A stretch of DNA of 64,000 nucleotides, from positions 62,001 to 126,000 of the forward strand of contig CAVTZH010000003.1 of assembly GCA_963739175.1 (NCBI GenBank), in the 5' to 3' direction. Position 1 is the first letter of the stretch, and every line of letters starts with the position of its first letter. This document shows, piece by piece, positions 25,263-34,228 of the stretch. The notes under the pieces are model-generated. The model saw only the letters and a list, made by a program, of their open reading frames with translations, was not told the origin of the DNA and searched no databases. The DNA is from VAZQ01 sp963739175 (lineage in GTDB: Bacteria > Pseudomonadota > Alphaproteobacteria > Rhizobiales > Xanthobacteraceae). A program made the position numbers and the translations under genes.

Positions 25263-26261
25263 ATGGCCTCGGTTTGGGCTTCGCTCGCGCGCTCGAGCCT
25301 GTTGGCGCTTGTGCTCGTTGCATCGTGCATGGTCGGCGCCGGCGCGCAGGTATCGGACTATCCGAACAAGGCGATCACGCTGGTGGTGCCGCTGGCGCCG
25401 GGCGGCTCCAACGACATCCTGGCGCGGCTTGTCGGCCAGCGGCTGGAACGGAAATTCGGCAAGCCGGTGATCATCGAGAACCGCCCCGGCGCCGGCGGCA
25501 TCACGGCTGCGCTCGGCGTCGTGCGCGGCGCCCCCGACGGTTACACGCTGATCACGGCGTCGAGCACGATGATGTCGCTGAACATCACCATCCGCAAGCA
25601 GATGCCCTACGATCCGCGCAAGGACCTGACGCCGATCGCCATGACCGTGCGCACGCCGTTCGTGCTGGTCGTCAATCCGGCGCTGCCGGTCCACTCGGTC
25701 GCCGATCTCGTGAAGCTCGCCCGCGAGAAGAAAGGGGGGCTCTCCTACGGCACGCCGGGTCCGGCGACGTTTCATCGGCTGAGCACGGAAATCCTGCGAA
25801 CGATGTTCGATCTCGAATTCATCCACGTTCCCTACAAGGGGACGGTGCCGGCGCTGAACGATCTCATGGGCGGGCACATTGCCTTCATGTTCGCCGACAT
25901 CCCGCCGGCGCTGGCGCTGATCAAGGCCGGGAAGCTGCGCGCGCTCGGCGTCACGACCGGCGAACGCGTTCCGGCGCTGAACGAGGTGCCGCCGCTCAAG
26001 GACGTGGGGATGCCCGGCTTCGACGCGTCGTCGTGGCACACGATCGCGATCCATTCCGGCGTGCCGCGCGACATCATCGAGAAGCTCGCCGCGGCGATCC
26101 GCGAAGGCATGGCCGAGCCGGCGGTGGCGGAAATGCTGGCGCGCGACGGTGCGATCCCGGTGGTGTCGCCGCCGATCGACGAGCTGCGCCGCTTTGTCGA
26201 CAGCGAAACGGTGCGCTGGGGCAAGGTGATCGAGCAGGCCGGCCTGGCGGGCTCGGAATAG
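25263..26261 (+). CDS. Bug-family tripartite tricarboxylate transporter receptor
   Basis: Periplasmic receptor of 332 residues. A long hydrophobic signal peptide ends near GAGAQ (residue 29). Diagnostic stretches are DYPNKAITLVVPLAPGGSND, IIENRPGAGGITAALGVV and a late GKLRALGVTTGERVPAL. GGGAGGGCCACA precedes the ATG at 25263. It is monocistronic, divergent from the interrupted GlcG-like gene and convergent with the EutA-like gene nine bases away. Ligand unknown; family members bind carboxylates, nicotinate, amino acids and aromatics. Confidence 0.9.
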   Translation: MASVWASLARSSLLALVLVASCMVGAGAQVSDYPNKAITLVVPLAPGGSNDILARLVGQRLERKFGKPVIIENRPGAGGITAALGVVRGAPDGYTLITASSTMMSLNITIRKQMPYDPRKDLTPIAMTVRTPFVLVVNPALPVHSVADLVKLAREKKGGLSYGTPGPATFHRLSTEILRTMFDLEFIHVPYKGTVPALNDLMGGHIAFMFADIPPALALIKAGKLRALGVTTGERVPALNEVPPLKDVGMPGFDASSWHTIAIHSGVPRDIIEKLAAAIREGMAEPAVAEMLARDGAIPVVSPPIDELRRFVDSETVRWGKVIEQAGLAGSE

Positions 26262-26270
26262 CCGCGCAAC

Positions 26271-27776
26271 CTATTTGAACAGCAGCGACTTGATGATAAC
26301 CGGCACCGCGTTGGTCAGTTCGATCACGCGGCCGATGTCGACATAGTCGAATTGCTTGAGCTGCACGCCGTCGAGCGCGATCACATGCGCGCCCGGCGCC
26401 ACCTCGTTGCAGATGATGCGGCCGAGGCTCTTGCCGACGTCGCCGTCGATCAGCAGCACGACCGGGATGCCGGCGGCGATGGTCGCCGGCAGCGCCGCGA
26501 CGATCCCGCTGGCGACTGCGAAGAGCCGCGCATGCGACGGATCGCCGTGCCAGGGGAAGGCGAGGGCGAGCGGGGCGGCGCCTTCTTCGATGTCGGAGCG
26601 GCGCAGCCCCTTGCGCACCGCGTCGGTCACCGCCGCCGGATCGACGGCCGCCGGCAGATCGAACGCGCAGGCAACCACCGGCAGGTTCTGCACCGGCAGG
26701 TCGTCCGGCTTGGTGATCAGGATGGTGTTGCCTGAGACCTGCACCGAGAACTGCGCGGCGCCGATCACGGTGGCGCGGATGCCCTGGCCCGGGTCCCAGA
26801 CCGGCGGCAGGTCCTTGCGGCGGGCGAGCATGTGCCGCAGCCCCTCCGACAGGTCGGAGCCGAGGTCGCCGAAATTCCGGTTCTCGCGCTTGTAGAGATA
26901 TTCGGCGACGCCGCCGGAGAAGGTGATGGCGTCGAGCGTCTTGTTGGCGAGCTCGGGCGGCCACGGGTCGGTGACCAGGAGCCGCTGCGACAGCTCGTCC
27001 GGCGGTCGCCGGTCGATCATGCGCATCACCTGGCGCACCATGCGCTCGACGATGCGCTCGCGGTCCTGCGGTGGGAGCGGCTTGCCCAGTGTGAGATCGA
27101 TGCCGAGACTCTTGGCGACCTCCTGCACCGGTTCCTCGATGCGGGTCATCCCGGTCTTGTCTTCGACGATAAGGCGGCCGCCGACCGCGATCGCGATGGT
27201 GGCGAGGATCTCGCCCTTCTCGATCCAGGCGAGCTTGGTGGTGCCGCCGCCGATATCGACATTGAGCACGGTCGAGCCATTGCCGCGCGACATGGCGACG
27301 GCGCCGGAGCCGTGCGCCGCCATCTGGCACTCCATGTGGTGGCCGGCGGAGGCGCAGACGAAGGTTCCCGACACTTCCGAGAACAGCTCGGCGATGGCGC
27401 GGGCGTTGTGCCGCTTGATCGCCTCGCCGGTCAGGATCACGGCGCCGGAATCGACGTCGTCGGGATCGACCTGCGCGAGGTGGTAGCAGCCGCCGAAGAA
27501 CTCGGCGAGGTCGTCGGTGTCGATGGTGTAGTCGGGCAGGTAGGGCGTCAGCTTGATCGGCGACTGCCACATGATCTGCCGCTTGATCACCACGAAGCGG
27601 CTCGACAGTGCCGTGCCGAGCCGCTGCAGGTGCACCAGCGAGAACATCAGGTGCGACGTCGAGGAGCCGATATCGATGCCGACGGTCCTCAGCTCGACGT
27701 TATCGGTGGCCCAGGCGACCTCGTTGACCTCGTCATCGGGAACGTAGTGCAGGTGGTCGAATTCGAGGTCGTGCAT
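26271..27776 (-). CDS. EutA-like reactivating factor (ASKHA fold), orphan
   Basis: Protein of 501 residues resembling EutA, the ATPase that reactivates ethanolamine ammonia-lyase by exchanging damaged cobalamin. Both phosphate loops of the actin-like fold are visible: TVGIDIGSSTSHLMFS near residue 33 and NVDIGGGTTKLAW near 165; the C-terminal half contains VVLLIDGDVGKSLGRI. The start at 27776 has AAGGAG five bases upstream. EutB, EutC and other eut genes are absent. It is the last gene of a minus-strand run with a small protein, a bicupin, MmgE/PrpD and a racemase-like protein, so its client enzyme here is unclear. Confidence 0.83.
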   Translation of the reverse strand: MHDLEFDHLHYVPDDEVNEVAWATDNVELRTVGIDIGSSTSHLMFSLVHLQRLGTALSSRFVVIKRQIMWQSPIKLTPYLPDYTIDTDDLAEFFGGCYHLAQVDPDDVDSGAVILTGEAIKRHNARAIAELFSEVSGTFVCASAGHHMECQMAAHGSGAVAMSRGNGSTVLNVDIGGGTTKLAWIEKGEILATIAIAVGGRLIVEDKTGMTRIEEPVQEVAKSLGIDLTLGKPLPPQDRERIVERMVRQVMRMIDRRPPDELSQRLLVTDPWPPELANKTLDAITFSGGVAEYLYKRENRNFGDLGSDLSEGLRHMLARRKDLPPVWDPGQGIRATVIGAAQFSVQVSGNTILITKPDDLPVQNLPVVACAFDLPAAVDPAAVTDAVRKGLRRSDIEEGAAPLALAFPWHGDPSHARLFAVASGIVAALPATIAAGIPVVLLIDGDVGKSLGRIICNEVAPGAHVIALDGVQLKQFDYVDIGRVIELTNAVPVIIKSLLFK

Positions 27777-27792
27777 CGCGCTCCTTCGGCGA

Positions 27793-28080
27793 TCAATTCC
27801 AGGGCCAGTGATGGCCTCTGTTTCCGATATAGCGTGCGAGCTCTGCTTCCGAAGAACGTGATTCGAAAAGCTTGAGGAGTTCCAAATAGGACTCCCGGCT
27901 CCCATCGATTTCCCACATCATGTACATCGTGTACCGCCGTACATCGACGCTTGAAATAGACTTGTTATTCTCGAAAAACTCGGTTGCCTCCTCGAGGGTA
28001 ATTCTCTTCTGAAGGGCATCGCGCATGACGGCGCTCGCCGTTTCGCAGAATTGCTCCCATTCACTCTGTTCAGCCGCCAT
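27793..28080 (-). CDS. Small acidic hypothetical protein, AT-richer than neighbours
   Basis: Protein of 95 residues, predicted helical and acidic (EWEQFCETASAVMRDAL, LEEATEFFENNKS), ending NRGHHWPWN. I recognise no family. It fits tightly between the bicupin (one base) and the EutA-like gene (16 bases), so it should be co-transcribed. Its coding sequence is visibly less GC-rich (near 50%) than its neighbours and uses more A/T-ending codons, which hints at separate acquisition. Its place next to EutA suggests a partner or small subunit, but that is only positional. Confidence 0.6.
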   Translation of the reverse strand: MAAEQSEWEQFCETASAVMRDALQKRITLEEATEFFENNKSISSVDVRRYTMYMMWEIDGSRESYLELLKLFESRSSEAELARYIGNRGHHWPWN

Positions 28081-28081
28081 C

Positions 28082-29185
28082 CTAGCTGTAGACCGACTCG
28101 TCGATGAACTGGCTCATCTTCGACTTGGCGCCGGTCTTGGCCAGTTCCTTGAGGAAGATCTCATGGATGCGCCGGTCCTGGTCCTCGTATTCGACCTGGC
28201 AGCCGCCGTCCTGCACGTTCACGTCCATGCCCATGAAGACGTGCTTCTTGGAGGCGGTGAACGGATAGCGTAGCCCGCCGAACGCCACCGCGAGATAGCG
28301 CGCCGGATCGGGCGAGGTGTTGAAGTGCTGGTGGAACATCTGGTCGGGCGGCGCGAATACCACGCCGTGCTGCCAGTCGATCCGCACCAGATCCTTGGCG
28401 ACGTCGTACCAGAGCAGGGAATAGCCTTGCCCGGTGACCGCGAAGACGTGGAAGTCGGAGCCGTGGCGGTGGCCCTTCTTGTAGGTGCCGACCGGCATCT
28501 GCGAGATGTGCGCGTGCATGGTGCCGTCGGCCAGCACGAACATCATGTTGGAGCCGCCGGCGCCGCGCGCCTTCCATTCCTTGAGCTCGAACGCGGCGAG
28601 GTCGGGAACGAAATTCGTCTCCCACATGTTGCGGCCGGGCCGCACCGGGATGAAGTCGCCTTCGCCGCTGAACGATTTCTGCGAGCCCTGCCGCTCGGGG
28701 AATTCATACGGATTGTTGAAGACGAACGCGTCGTTGTGGAAGAGGTTGAGCATCATGCAGAAGTTGTTGGTCGAGGCGAGCCGCGCATGCTCCTGGCCGC
28801 TGGCGTTGAAATGCTGGTAGCGGGCGTTGAGCGGCAGCGCGAACAGGCTCTTCGGTCCCCATTCGAACGAATGCTTGCGGCCGTCGCTCGATTCCACGGT
28901 GGTCGAGCCGTGGCCGGACAGCACGTAGACCACTTCCTCGAAAAGATGTTTCTGCGGCGCAGTTTGCGCGCCCGGCTTGAGGTCGAGCACGAAGATCGAG
29001 ACGAAGTCGCCGCGGCCCTTGAGGTTGACGATGCCGCCCTCGACCCCGAAGCGCGGCCAATGCGCGATGGGACACTTGAGCAGGTCGACGCCGAAATCCT
29101 CGGTGACCGGCACGCCTTCCTTCTCGGTCCAGGCGATGTAGGGATCGAGCAGGAGCTTCGGGTGTTCTGTGAGCGGCTTGTTCAT
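28082..29185 (-). CDS. Bicupin protein
   Basis: Protein of 367 residues with two cupin domains. The first (about 70-130) contains APQKHLFEEVVYVLSGHGSTTVE; the second (about 225-300) has PVGTYKKGHRHGSDFHVFAVTGQGYSLLW and DQMFHQHFN, giving a plausible metal site of several histidines and a glutamate. Such bicupins include gentisate-type dioxygenases and oxalate decarboxylases, but this one does not match either clearly. It lies upstream of the small protein and EutA-like genes and 74 bases after the MmgE/PrpD gene. A catabolic oxygenase or decarboxylase role is inference. Confidence 0.8.
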   Translation of the reverse strand: MNKPLTEHPKLLLDPYIAWTEKEGVPVTEDFGVDLLKCPIAHWPRFGVEGGIVNLKGRGDFVSIFVLDLKPGAQTAPQKHLFEEVVYVLSGHGSTTVESSDGRKHSFEWGPKSLFALPLNARYQHFNASGQEHARLASTNNFCMMLNLFHNDAFVFNNPYEFPERQGSQKSFSGEGDFIPVRPGRNMWETNFVPDLAAFELKEWKARGAGGSNMMFVLADGTMHAHISQMPVGTYKKGHRHGSDFHVFAVTGQGYSLLWYDVAKDLVRIDWQHGVVFAPPDQMFHQHFNTSPDPARYLAVAFGGLRYPFTASKKHVFMGMDVNVQDGGCQVEYEDQDRRIHEIFLKELAKTGAKSKMSQFIDESVYS

Positions 29186-29259
29186 CGTTGCCTCGGGCTC
29201 TCCGGCAGATACTTAGGTCTCTAAGCAACAATCCTACCAATTTTAGGCGCGGCTGTCGA

Positions 29260-30681
29260 CTATTTGGCCTTTGCGGTGCATGCGGCGTTCGCTGCCGCCA
29301 GCGCGGCCATCACACCGGCAACGCTTGGAGCGCGATCGAGTGCCATCACGCTCTCGACAAGGCGGTCGCGCACGGCCTGGGGGAGGCGATTGGCCGTGAT
29401 GGCGTGGAATTTCGCGGTGACGGCGTCGGCATCGAGCCCGCGTCGCGAGAAGCCGGGCGGATCGAGCACCTCCGCGACATAGTCCTTGCCGTCGGTGCCC
29501 TTGGCGCGGATGGCACAGGGGAAGCCGCCGGGCGAGCGCGGGTTGAGCGACGCGTCGCAGACGATCTCCAGCCGGGCCATGACATCGCGCACGTCCGCGG
29601 CATTCCAGCGCTCATTGTCGAACTGGGCGAGGCCGAAGGCGCCGTCGACGATCGCCGCCGCGGCGAGGAAGTTGAAGCTGTGGTCGGCGGCCTCGCGCGA
29701 GGTCGGGTCGATGCGGCCGGGATCGTCCTTCTGGCGGTGCAGCGACGGCGTGTCGGCGATGGCGACGGTGATGTGGCGTAGCTGGCCGGGTTCGCCGCCG
29801 ACCTGGCGGTGGATGTCGAGGCCTGCATGCACGATCGACTGCCCCGTCGCCAAGCATGGATAGGCTTTGACATGGCAGCCCATCAGGAAGCACTCGCGCG
29901 CGAGCGGCGCCGTCAACGAGCTGTCGAGGTGCGGGAACAGCGATCCCAGCCCATGCGAGTTCTCGAACAGGTCGAGCGGGCCCGTCATCCCATGGCGCGC
30001 AAGCAGCGTCGCCTGCATGCCGTTCTGCGCGATCAGCGCATTGGCGACCGACTTCGCCGCCGAGATCGCGCCGTGGCGCACCACCAGCGGTGTCGGCGCC
30101 CGCGCGCCGCTGAGCGCCAGCGCATTCGCAAGCGTCACGCGGTCGAGGCGCATGAGGCGCGCGGCCATGGCCGGCCCCGCGAAGCCCGACACCATGACGC
30201 CGTCCCAGTCGCCGGCGTCGTCCGTGGCGTTCTTGAGCCGGCCATAGATCTCGTAGCCGACGACGATCGCCGCCAGCACGTCGCGGCCGGACGCGCCGGA
30301 GAGCTCGGCCGCGGCGAGCGCCACCGGGATGTTGTCGCTCGGGTGCCCGCCGATCTGGCCGCTCTTGGTGTTGGCGTAGTCATTGAGGTCGAGAATGCGG
30401 ACCAGCGCGCCGTTGAGCAGCACCGCGCCAGGCGCGTTGGTCTTCGCAGCGCCGCCGATCACCGTGCATTGCGGCGCGCCGCCGGCGTCCGCCATCGCCG
30501 CGATCACCGCGCGCGACGCGTCCTCATCGAGTGCGGCATAGCCGCAGCCGATGGTGTCGAGCAGCAAGAGCTTCGCCTGTTGGAGCGTCGATTGGGGAAT
30601 GTCTTCGGTGCGGATACTCAGCGACCAATCGGCCAGTTTTTCGACCGTGCCGGGTCCCTGTAGCGCTTGTTTCTTGGCCAT
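29260..30681 (-). CDS. MmgE/PrpD-family protein
   Basis: Protein of 473 residues of the MmgE/PrpD family, whose characterised members include 2-methylcitrate dehydratase and cis-aconitate decarboxylase. Family marks are the N-terminal KLLLLDTIGCGYAAL, the HPSDNIPVALAAAE stretch, and MGCHVKAYPCLATGQS in the middle. The members of this superfamily act on branched or tricarboxylic acids without a cofactor. It lies 15 bases downstream of the racemase-like gene, so both may process the same dicarboxylate-type substrate. Confidence 0.87.
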   Translation of the reverse strand: MAKKQALQGPGTVEKLADWSLSIRTEDIPQSTLQQAKLLLLDTIGCGYAALDEDASRAVIAAMADAGGAPQCTVIGGAAKTNAPGAVLLNGALVRILDLNDYANTKSGQIGGHPSDNIPVALAAAELSGASGRDVLAAIVVGYEIYGRLKNATDDAGDWDGVMVSGFAGPAMAARLMRLDRVTLANALALSGARAPTPLVVRHGAISAAKSVANALIAQNGMQATLLARHGMTGPLDLFENSHGLGSLFPHLDSSLTAPLARECFLMGCHVKAYPCLATGQSIVHAGLDIHRQVGGEPGQLRHITVAIADTPSLHRQKDDPGRIDPTSREAADHSFNFLAAAAIVDGAFGLAQFDNERWNAADVRDVMARLEIVCDASLNPRSPGGFPCAIRAKGTDGKDYVAEVLDPPGFSRRGLDADAVTAKFHAITANRLPQAVRDRLVESVMALDRAPSVAGVMAALAAANAACTAKAK

Positions 30682-30696
30682 CGTCGCTTCTTGTTA

Positions 30697-31464
30697 TCAC
30701 GCCGGCTTGACGAAATCGTCGTAGCTCAGCTTGGCGCGCGGGTAGGTGAGGTTGCTCTGGGTCATGCCGAAGGCGACGCACATCTCCGCGAAGCGGATGC
30801 CGATCGCCTTGGTGTTGAGCACCTGCACGCCGGTCGCTTTCGCGAGGTCGTTGGGATCGACCACGTAGGGGATCAGCGCGCCGCCGAGCGGCAGGATGAT
30901 CTCGGCGCGGGTTTCGTCGACCAGGCCGCGGATCAGCTTCTCGGTGATGCCGAAAATCTCGTCTTTGCGCTGGTCGACGTCCTTGCCGTAAACCCCGATC
31001 GGCCGGATGTCGCTGACGAAGCGGTCGAGGCCGTAGGTGCGTAGAATCCGCCACGTGTAGGGGACATGCGGGGCCAGCGGCACGGTGATGCCCACGCGGT
31101 CCGCCAGCATGCAGGCGGCGTGCATGGAGGTGCGCAACAGCCCGATCACCGGGATTTCCACCGCCAGCCGCCCACCGTCGACGCCTGGGTCGAAGGTGTT
31201 GGACGAGATCACCGCGTTGTAGCCGTTCTGCTCGGCCCAGAAGATCTTCCGCACCAGGGCGGGCGTCTCCATCATGTGGTGCAGGCCGTTGAGATGCGCC
31301 TGCGCGCCGATCGACTCGAAGAGCTGCGCGCCCTCGTAGTCGTCGGGGAAGCCGATTTCGACCTTGGTGCCGGCCGAGGCGTAGGAGTTGAGCTGCGCTT
31401 CGATCGCGGCCGGATCGTAATGCGCGGATTTCCGCGGCGCCTGATTGAGAAACAGGATGCGCAT
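30697..31464 (-). CDS. Asp/Glu/hydantoin racemase-family protein lacking catalytic cysteines
   Basis: Protein of 255 residues with the Asp/Glu racemase fold (MRILFLNQAPRKS at the start). Racemases, maleate isomerase and arylmalonate decarboxylase of this fold use cysteines in two equivalent loops. Here the first loop reads ISSNTFDPGVDGG and the second IILPLGGALIPYV, so both cysteines are missing; only unrelated Cys residues remain (about 118 and in EMCVAFG). AGGAG lies nine bases before the ATG at 31464. It follows the receptor gene by 34 bases and precedes MmgE/PrpD by 15. Activity must be non-canonical or lost. Confidence 0.78.
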   Translation of the reverse strand: MRILFLNQAPRKSAHYDPAAIEAQLNSYASAGTKVEIGFPDDYEGAQLFESIGAQAHLNGLHHMMETPALVRKIFWAEQNGYNAVISSNTFDPGVDGGRLAVEIPVIGLLRTSMHAACMLADRVGITVPLAPHVPYTWRILRTYGLDRFVSDIRPIGVYGKDVDQRKDEIFGITEKLIRGLVDETRAEIILPLGGALIPYVVDPNDLAKATGVQVLNTKAIGIRFAEMCVAFGMTQSNLTYPRAKLSYDDFVKPA

Positions 31465-31498
31465 GACTACCGCTACTCCTTGACGTTCAGAATCCACT

Positions 31499-32551
31499 TC
31501 AACGGAAGATGTCCTGGAAGATCGTGGCCCAACGCCTGGCATTGGCGTCGATTTCCTCGGGACTGTAGACGACCGCCTTATAGCCGCCGGTCTCGGGCTT
31601 GAGCTGTGGAATCTTGGCAGTGACCTCCGGATGCACGGGGATGTAGTCGCGATCGCGGAACACCTCCTGGCCGGCGCGCGAGATCATGAAATCGATGAAC
31701 AGCCGCGCCGCATTCGGGTTCGGTGCCTTGGCGTTGACGCCGGCCACTTGCAGCATCAGGCTGACCGGATCGAGCGGCACCCAGGCGACCGGCGCGCCCA
31801 TGCCGGCGCTGATGTAGGCGTGCGAGCCGTTCATCTCGAGGCCGATCGCATATTCGCCGGCGATCACCCGATCGAGCACCGCGCGGATCGCCATCGGCAC
31901 CGGCGTGATGTCCTGCTTCGCCAGCGCGCGCAGATAGGCGAGGCCTTTCTCCTCGCCCATGTGCTTGAGCACGGTGCCGATGAAGCCGTAGGCGCCGGAC
32001 ACCGAGTTCGGGTTCCAGACGAACTTGCCCTTGAAGCGCGGCTCGATCAGGTCGGCATAGCTCTTTGGCGCCTGTGCCGGCGGAACGAGCGTGGTGTTGT
32101 AGGCGAGCGAGCGCAGCGCCACGTTGGTCGTGACCCAGCGCCGGTTGGGATCGGTATAGGCCGCCGGCAGTCCCTTGGCGCTTGGCAGGTCGAGCGGCGC
32201 GGCGATCCCGGCCTCGATCAAGGGACCGACGCCCTCGACCATGTGCCAGATGTCGGCCTGTGGCCGGTTGGCGCGCGCCTCGTTGGTGAGCCGCACCACC
32301 AGCGCCGTGCTGTCGGCGCGGACATATTTCACGTCGATGCCGGGAACCTGCGACTGGAACGTCTTGATCAGCGGCCGCACGATCTGCTCGACGATCAAGC
32401 TCGTATAGATGAGGACCTGGCCCTCTTTCTTGGCGGCGGCAACCAGCGCCGGATCGGGGCGGTAGGTCTCGGCGGTGGCGGGCGAAATCGCCAATACGCC
32501 GGGAACGAGCAACGGCACCAAGCATCGCAGTAAGCGCCAGCCGGCTACCAT
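31499..32551 (-). CDS. ABC transporter substrate-binding protein (Fbp/ferric-type cluster D)
   Basis: Periplasmic protein of 350 residues. Signal peptide ends ISPATAE (about residue 26). The mature part starts AAAKKEGQVLIYTSLIVEQI and later has EPRFKGKFVWNPNSVSGAYG and FIDFMISRAGQEVF, as in extracellular solute-binding proteins annotated for iron(III), 2-aminoethylphosphonate or organic ions. GGGAGGTAGCGAG precedes the ATG at 32551. No permease or ATPase is nearby. It heads the minus-strand run down to the EutA-like gene, so it probably supplies the substrate of that pathway. Confidence 0.85.
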   Translation of the reverse strand: MVAGWRLLRCLVPLLVPGVLAISPATAETYRPDPALVAAAKKEGQVLIYTSLIVEQIVRPLIKTFQSQVPGIDVKYVRADSTALVVRLTNEARANRPQADIWHMVEGVGPLIEAGIAAPLDLPSAKGLPAAYTDPNRRWVTTNVALRSLAYNTTLVPPAQAPKSYADLIEPRFKGKFVWNPNSVSGAYGFIGTVLKHMGEEKGLAYLRALAKQDITPVPMAIRAVLDRVIAGEYAIGLEMNGSHAYISAGMGAPVAWVPLDPVSLMLQVAGVNAKAPNPNAARLFIDFMISRAGQEVFRDRDYIPVHPEVTAKIPQLKPETGGYKAVVYSPEEIDANARRWATIFQDIFR

Positions 32552-32643
32552 CTCGCTACCTCCCGGCGCCACCTTTTGAAAAGCACGTGGCCGTGCTTCC
32601 ATATAGCCCGTCGCACCCTGTCCGCGAAGCCGGGGGATATGCC

Positions 32644-34220
32644 ATGAATCCGCAAACGCTTGACAGCTACGTGTCGGGACGCTGGACGCGCGGGGAGGGT
32701 GTCGAAACCTCGCTGGTCGATCCGGTGAGCGGCGAGATGATCGCCACCGCGTCCGCCAAGGGGGTCGATCTCAAACGTGGGCTCGCCTTCGCGCGCCGGC
32801 ACGGCCACGCCGCGCTCGCCGCACTGAACTACGCCGAGCGGGCGAAACTGCTCGGCGCCGTCGCCGATGTGCTCACCGCCAACCGCGCCAAGTATGAAGG
32901 CATCGCGATCGCGAATTCCGGCAACACCAAGATCGACGCCGCGATCGACATCGACGGCGGCATCGGCACGCTGAAATACTACGCGCGGCTCGGCGCCGGG
33001 CTCGGCGAAGCAAAGATGCTGCTCGACGAGAAGCCGGTGCGGCTGGCCAAGGCGGAGAACTATCAGGCGATCCATCTGATGGTGCCGCGGCGCGGCGTCG
33101 CCGTGCACATCAACGCGTTCAACTTCCCGAGCTGGGGCCTGTGGGAGAAGGCGGCGGTGTCGCTGCTCGCCGGCATGCCGGTGTTCGCCAAGCCGGCCTC
33201 GGCCACCGCGCTGCTCGCGCACGAGATGGTGCGCGACGTGGTTGCGGCGAAGGCGTTGCCCGACGGGGCGCTGAGCCTCTTGGTCGGCGGCGCAAACGAT
33301 CTGCTCGACCATCTCACGTCAGACGACGTGATCGCCTTCACCGGCTCGGCCGATACTGCGGCGCGCGTGCGCGGGCACCGCAATGTGGTCGACGCGCAGC
33401 GTGCCGGTGAACATCGAGGCCGACAGTATCAATGCGGCGCTGCTGGCGCCCGACGCGGCGGGCGGCGGCGCGGCGTTCGATGCCTTCGTCCGCGAAGTGG
33501 TCCGGGAAATGACGGTGAAGGCCGGGCAGAAATGCACGGCGATCCGCCGTATCTTCGTGCCGGAGGAGAAGGCCGGCGATATCGCGGAGGCGCTGTTCGC
33601 CAAGCTCAAGAACACCAAGGTCGGCGACCCGCGCAACGAAGACACGCGCATGGGCCCGCTGGTGACGCGCGCGCAGCAGCAGGCCGCGTTCGATGGCATC
33701 CGCAAGCTCGCGAGCGAGGCCGAATTTGTCATCGGCGACGACCAACCGCCCGCGCTCGACGGCATCGACGCGGAGAAGGCCGCCTTCGTCGCGCCGACGC
33801 TGCTGCGGGTCAAGGATTCGAGAGATGCCGACGCGGTGCACGAGGTCGAGGTGTTCGGGCCGGCGGCGACGATCGTGCCCTACAGCGACGAGAAGGACGC
33901 CTGCGCACAGGTGGGCCGTGGCGGCGGCTCGCTGGTGGCGTCGATCTACGGCGAGGACAAGGATTTTCTGACGCGGATGGTGGCCGGCATCGGCGCGAGC
34001 CACGGGCGCCTGCTGGTGATCGACCCTGCGATCGCGCAGTGCGCATACCGGGCACGGCATCGTCATGCCCCAGTGCAATCACGGCGGTCCCGGCCGCGCC
34101 GGCGCCGGCGAGGAGCTCGGCGGCCTCTATGGGCTGCGCTTCTACCACCAGCGCCTGGCGGTGCAGGGCTCGACCGAGTTGCTCGCAAGCCTGCAGGCGC
34201 AGGCCGCGGCGCTGCATTGA
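32644..34220 (+). CDS. PaaZ/BoxD-type semialdehyde dehydrogenase, interrupted twice
   Basis: Aldehyde dehydrogenase of about 525 residues resembling the dehydrogenase half of PaaZ or the BoxD 3,4-dehydroadipyl-CoA semialdehyde dehydrogenase. Seen are NPQTLDSYVSGRWTRG, VHINAFNFPSWGLWEKAAV, VFAKPASATALLAHEMV and the nucleophile in VKAGQKCTAIRR; the end has IVMPQCNHGGPGRAGAGEEL. Two +1 breaks (about 33390 and 34041) split it into three frames, each continuing the family alignment. No MaoC hydratase domain follows. It is divergent from the receptor gene at 31499-32551, pointing to ring-cleavage or CoA-thioester catabolism. Confidence 0.82.
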
Positions 34221-34228
34221 TCGGCGGC

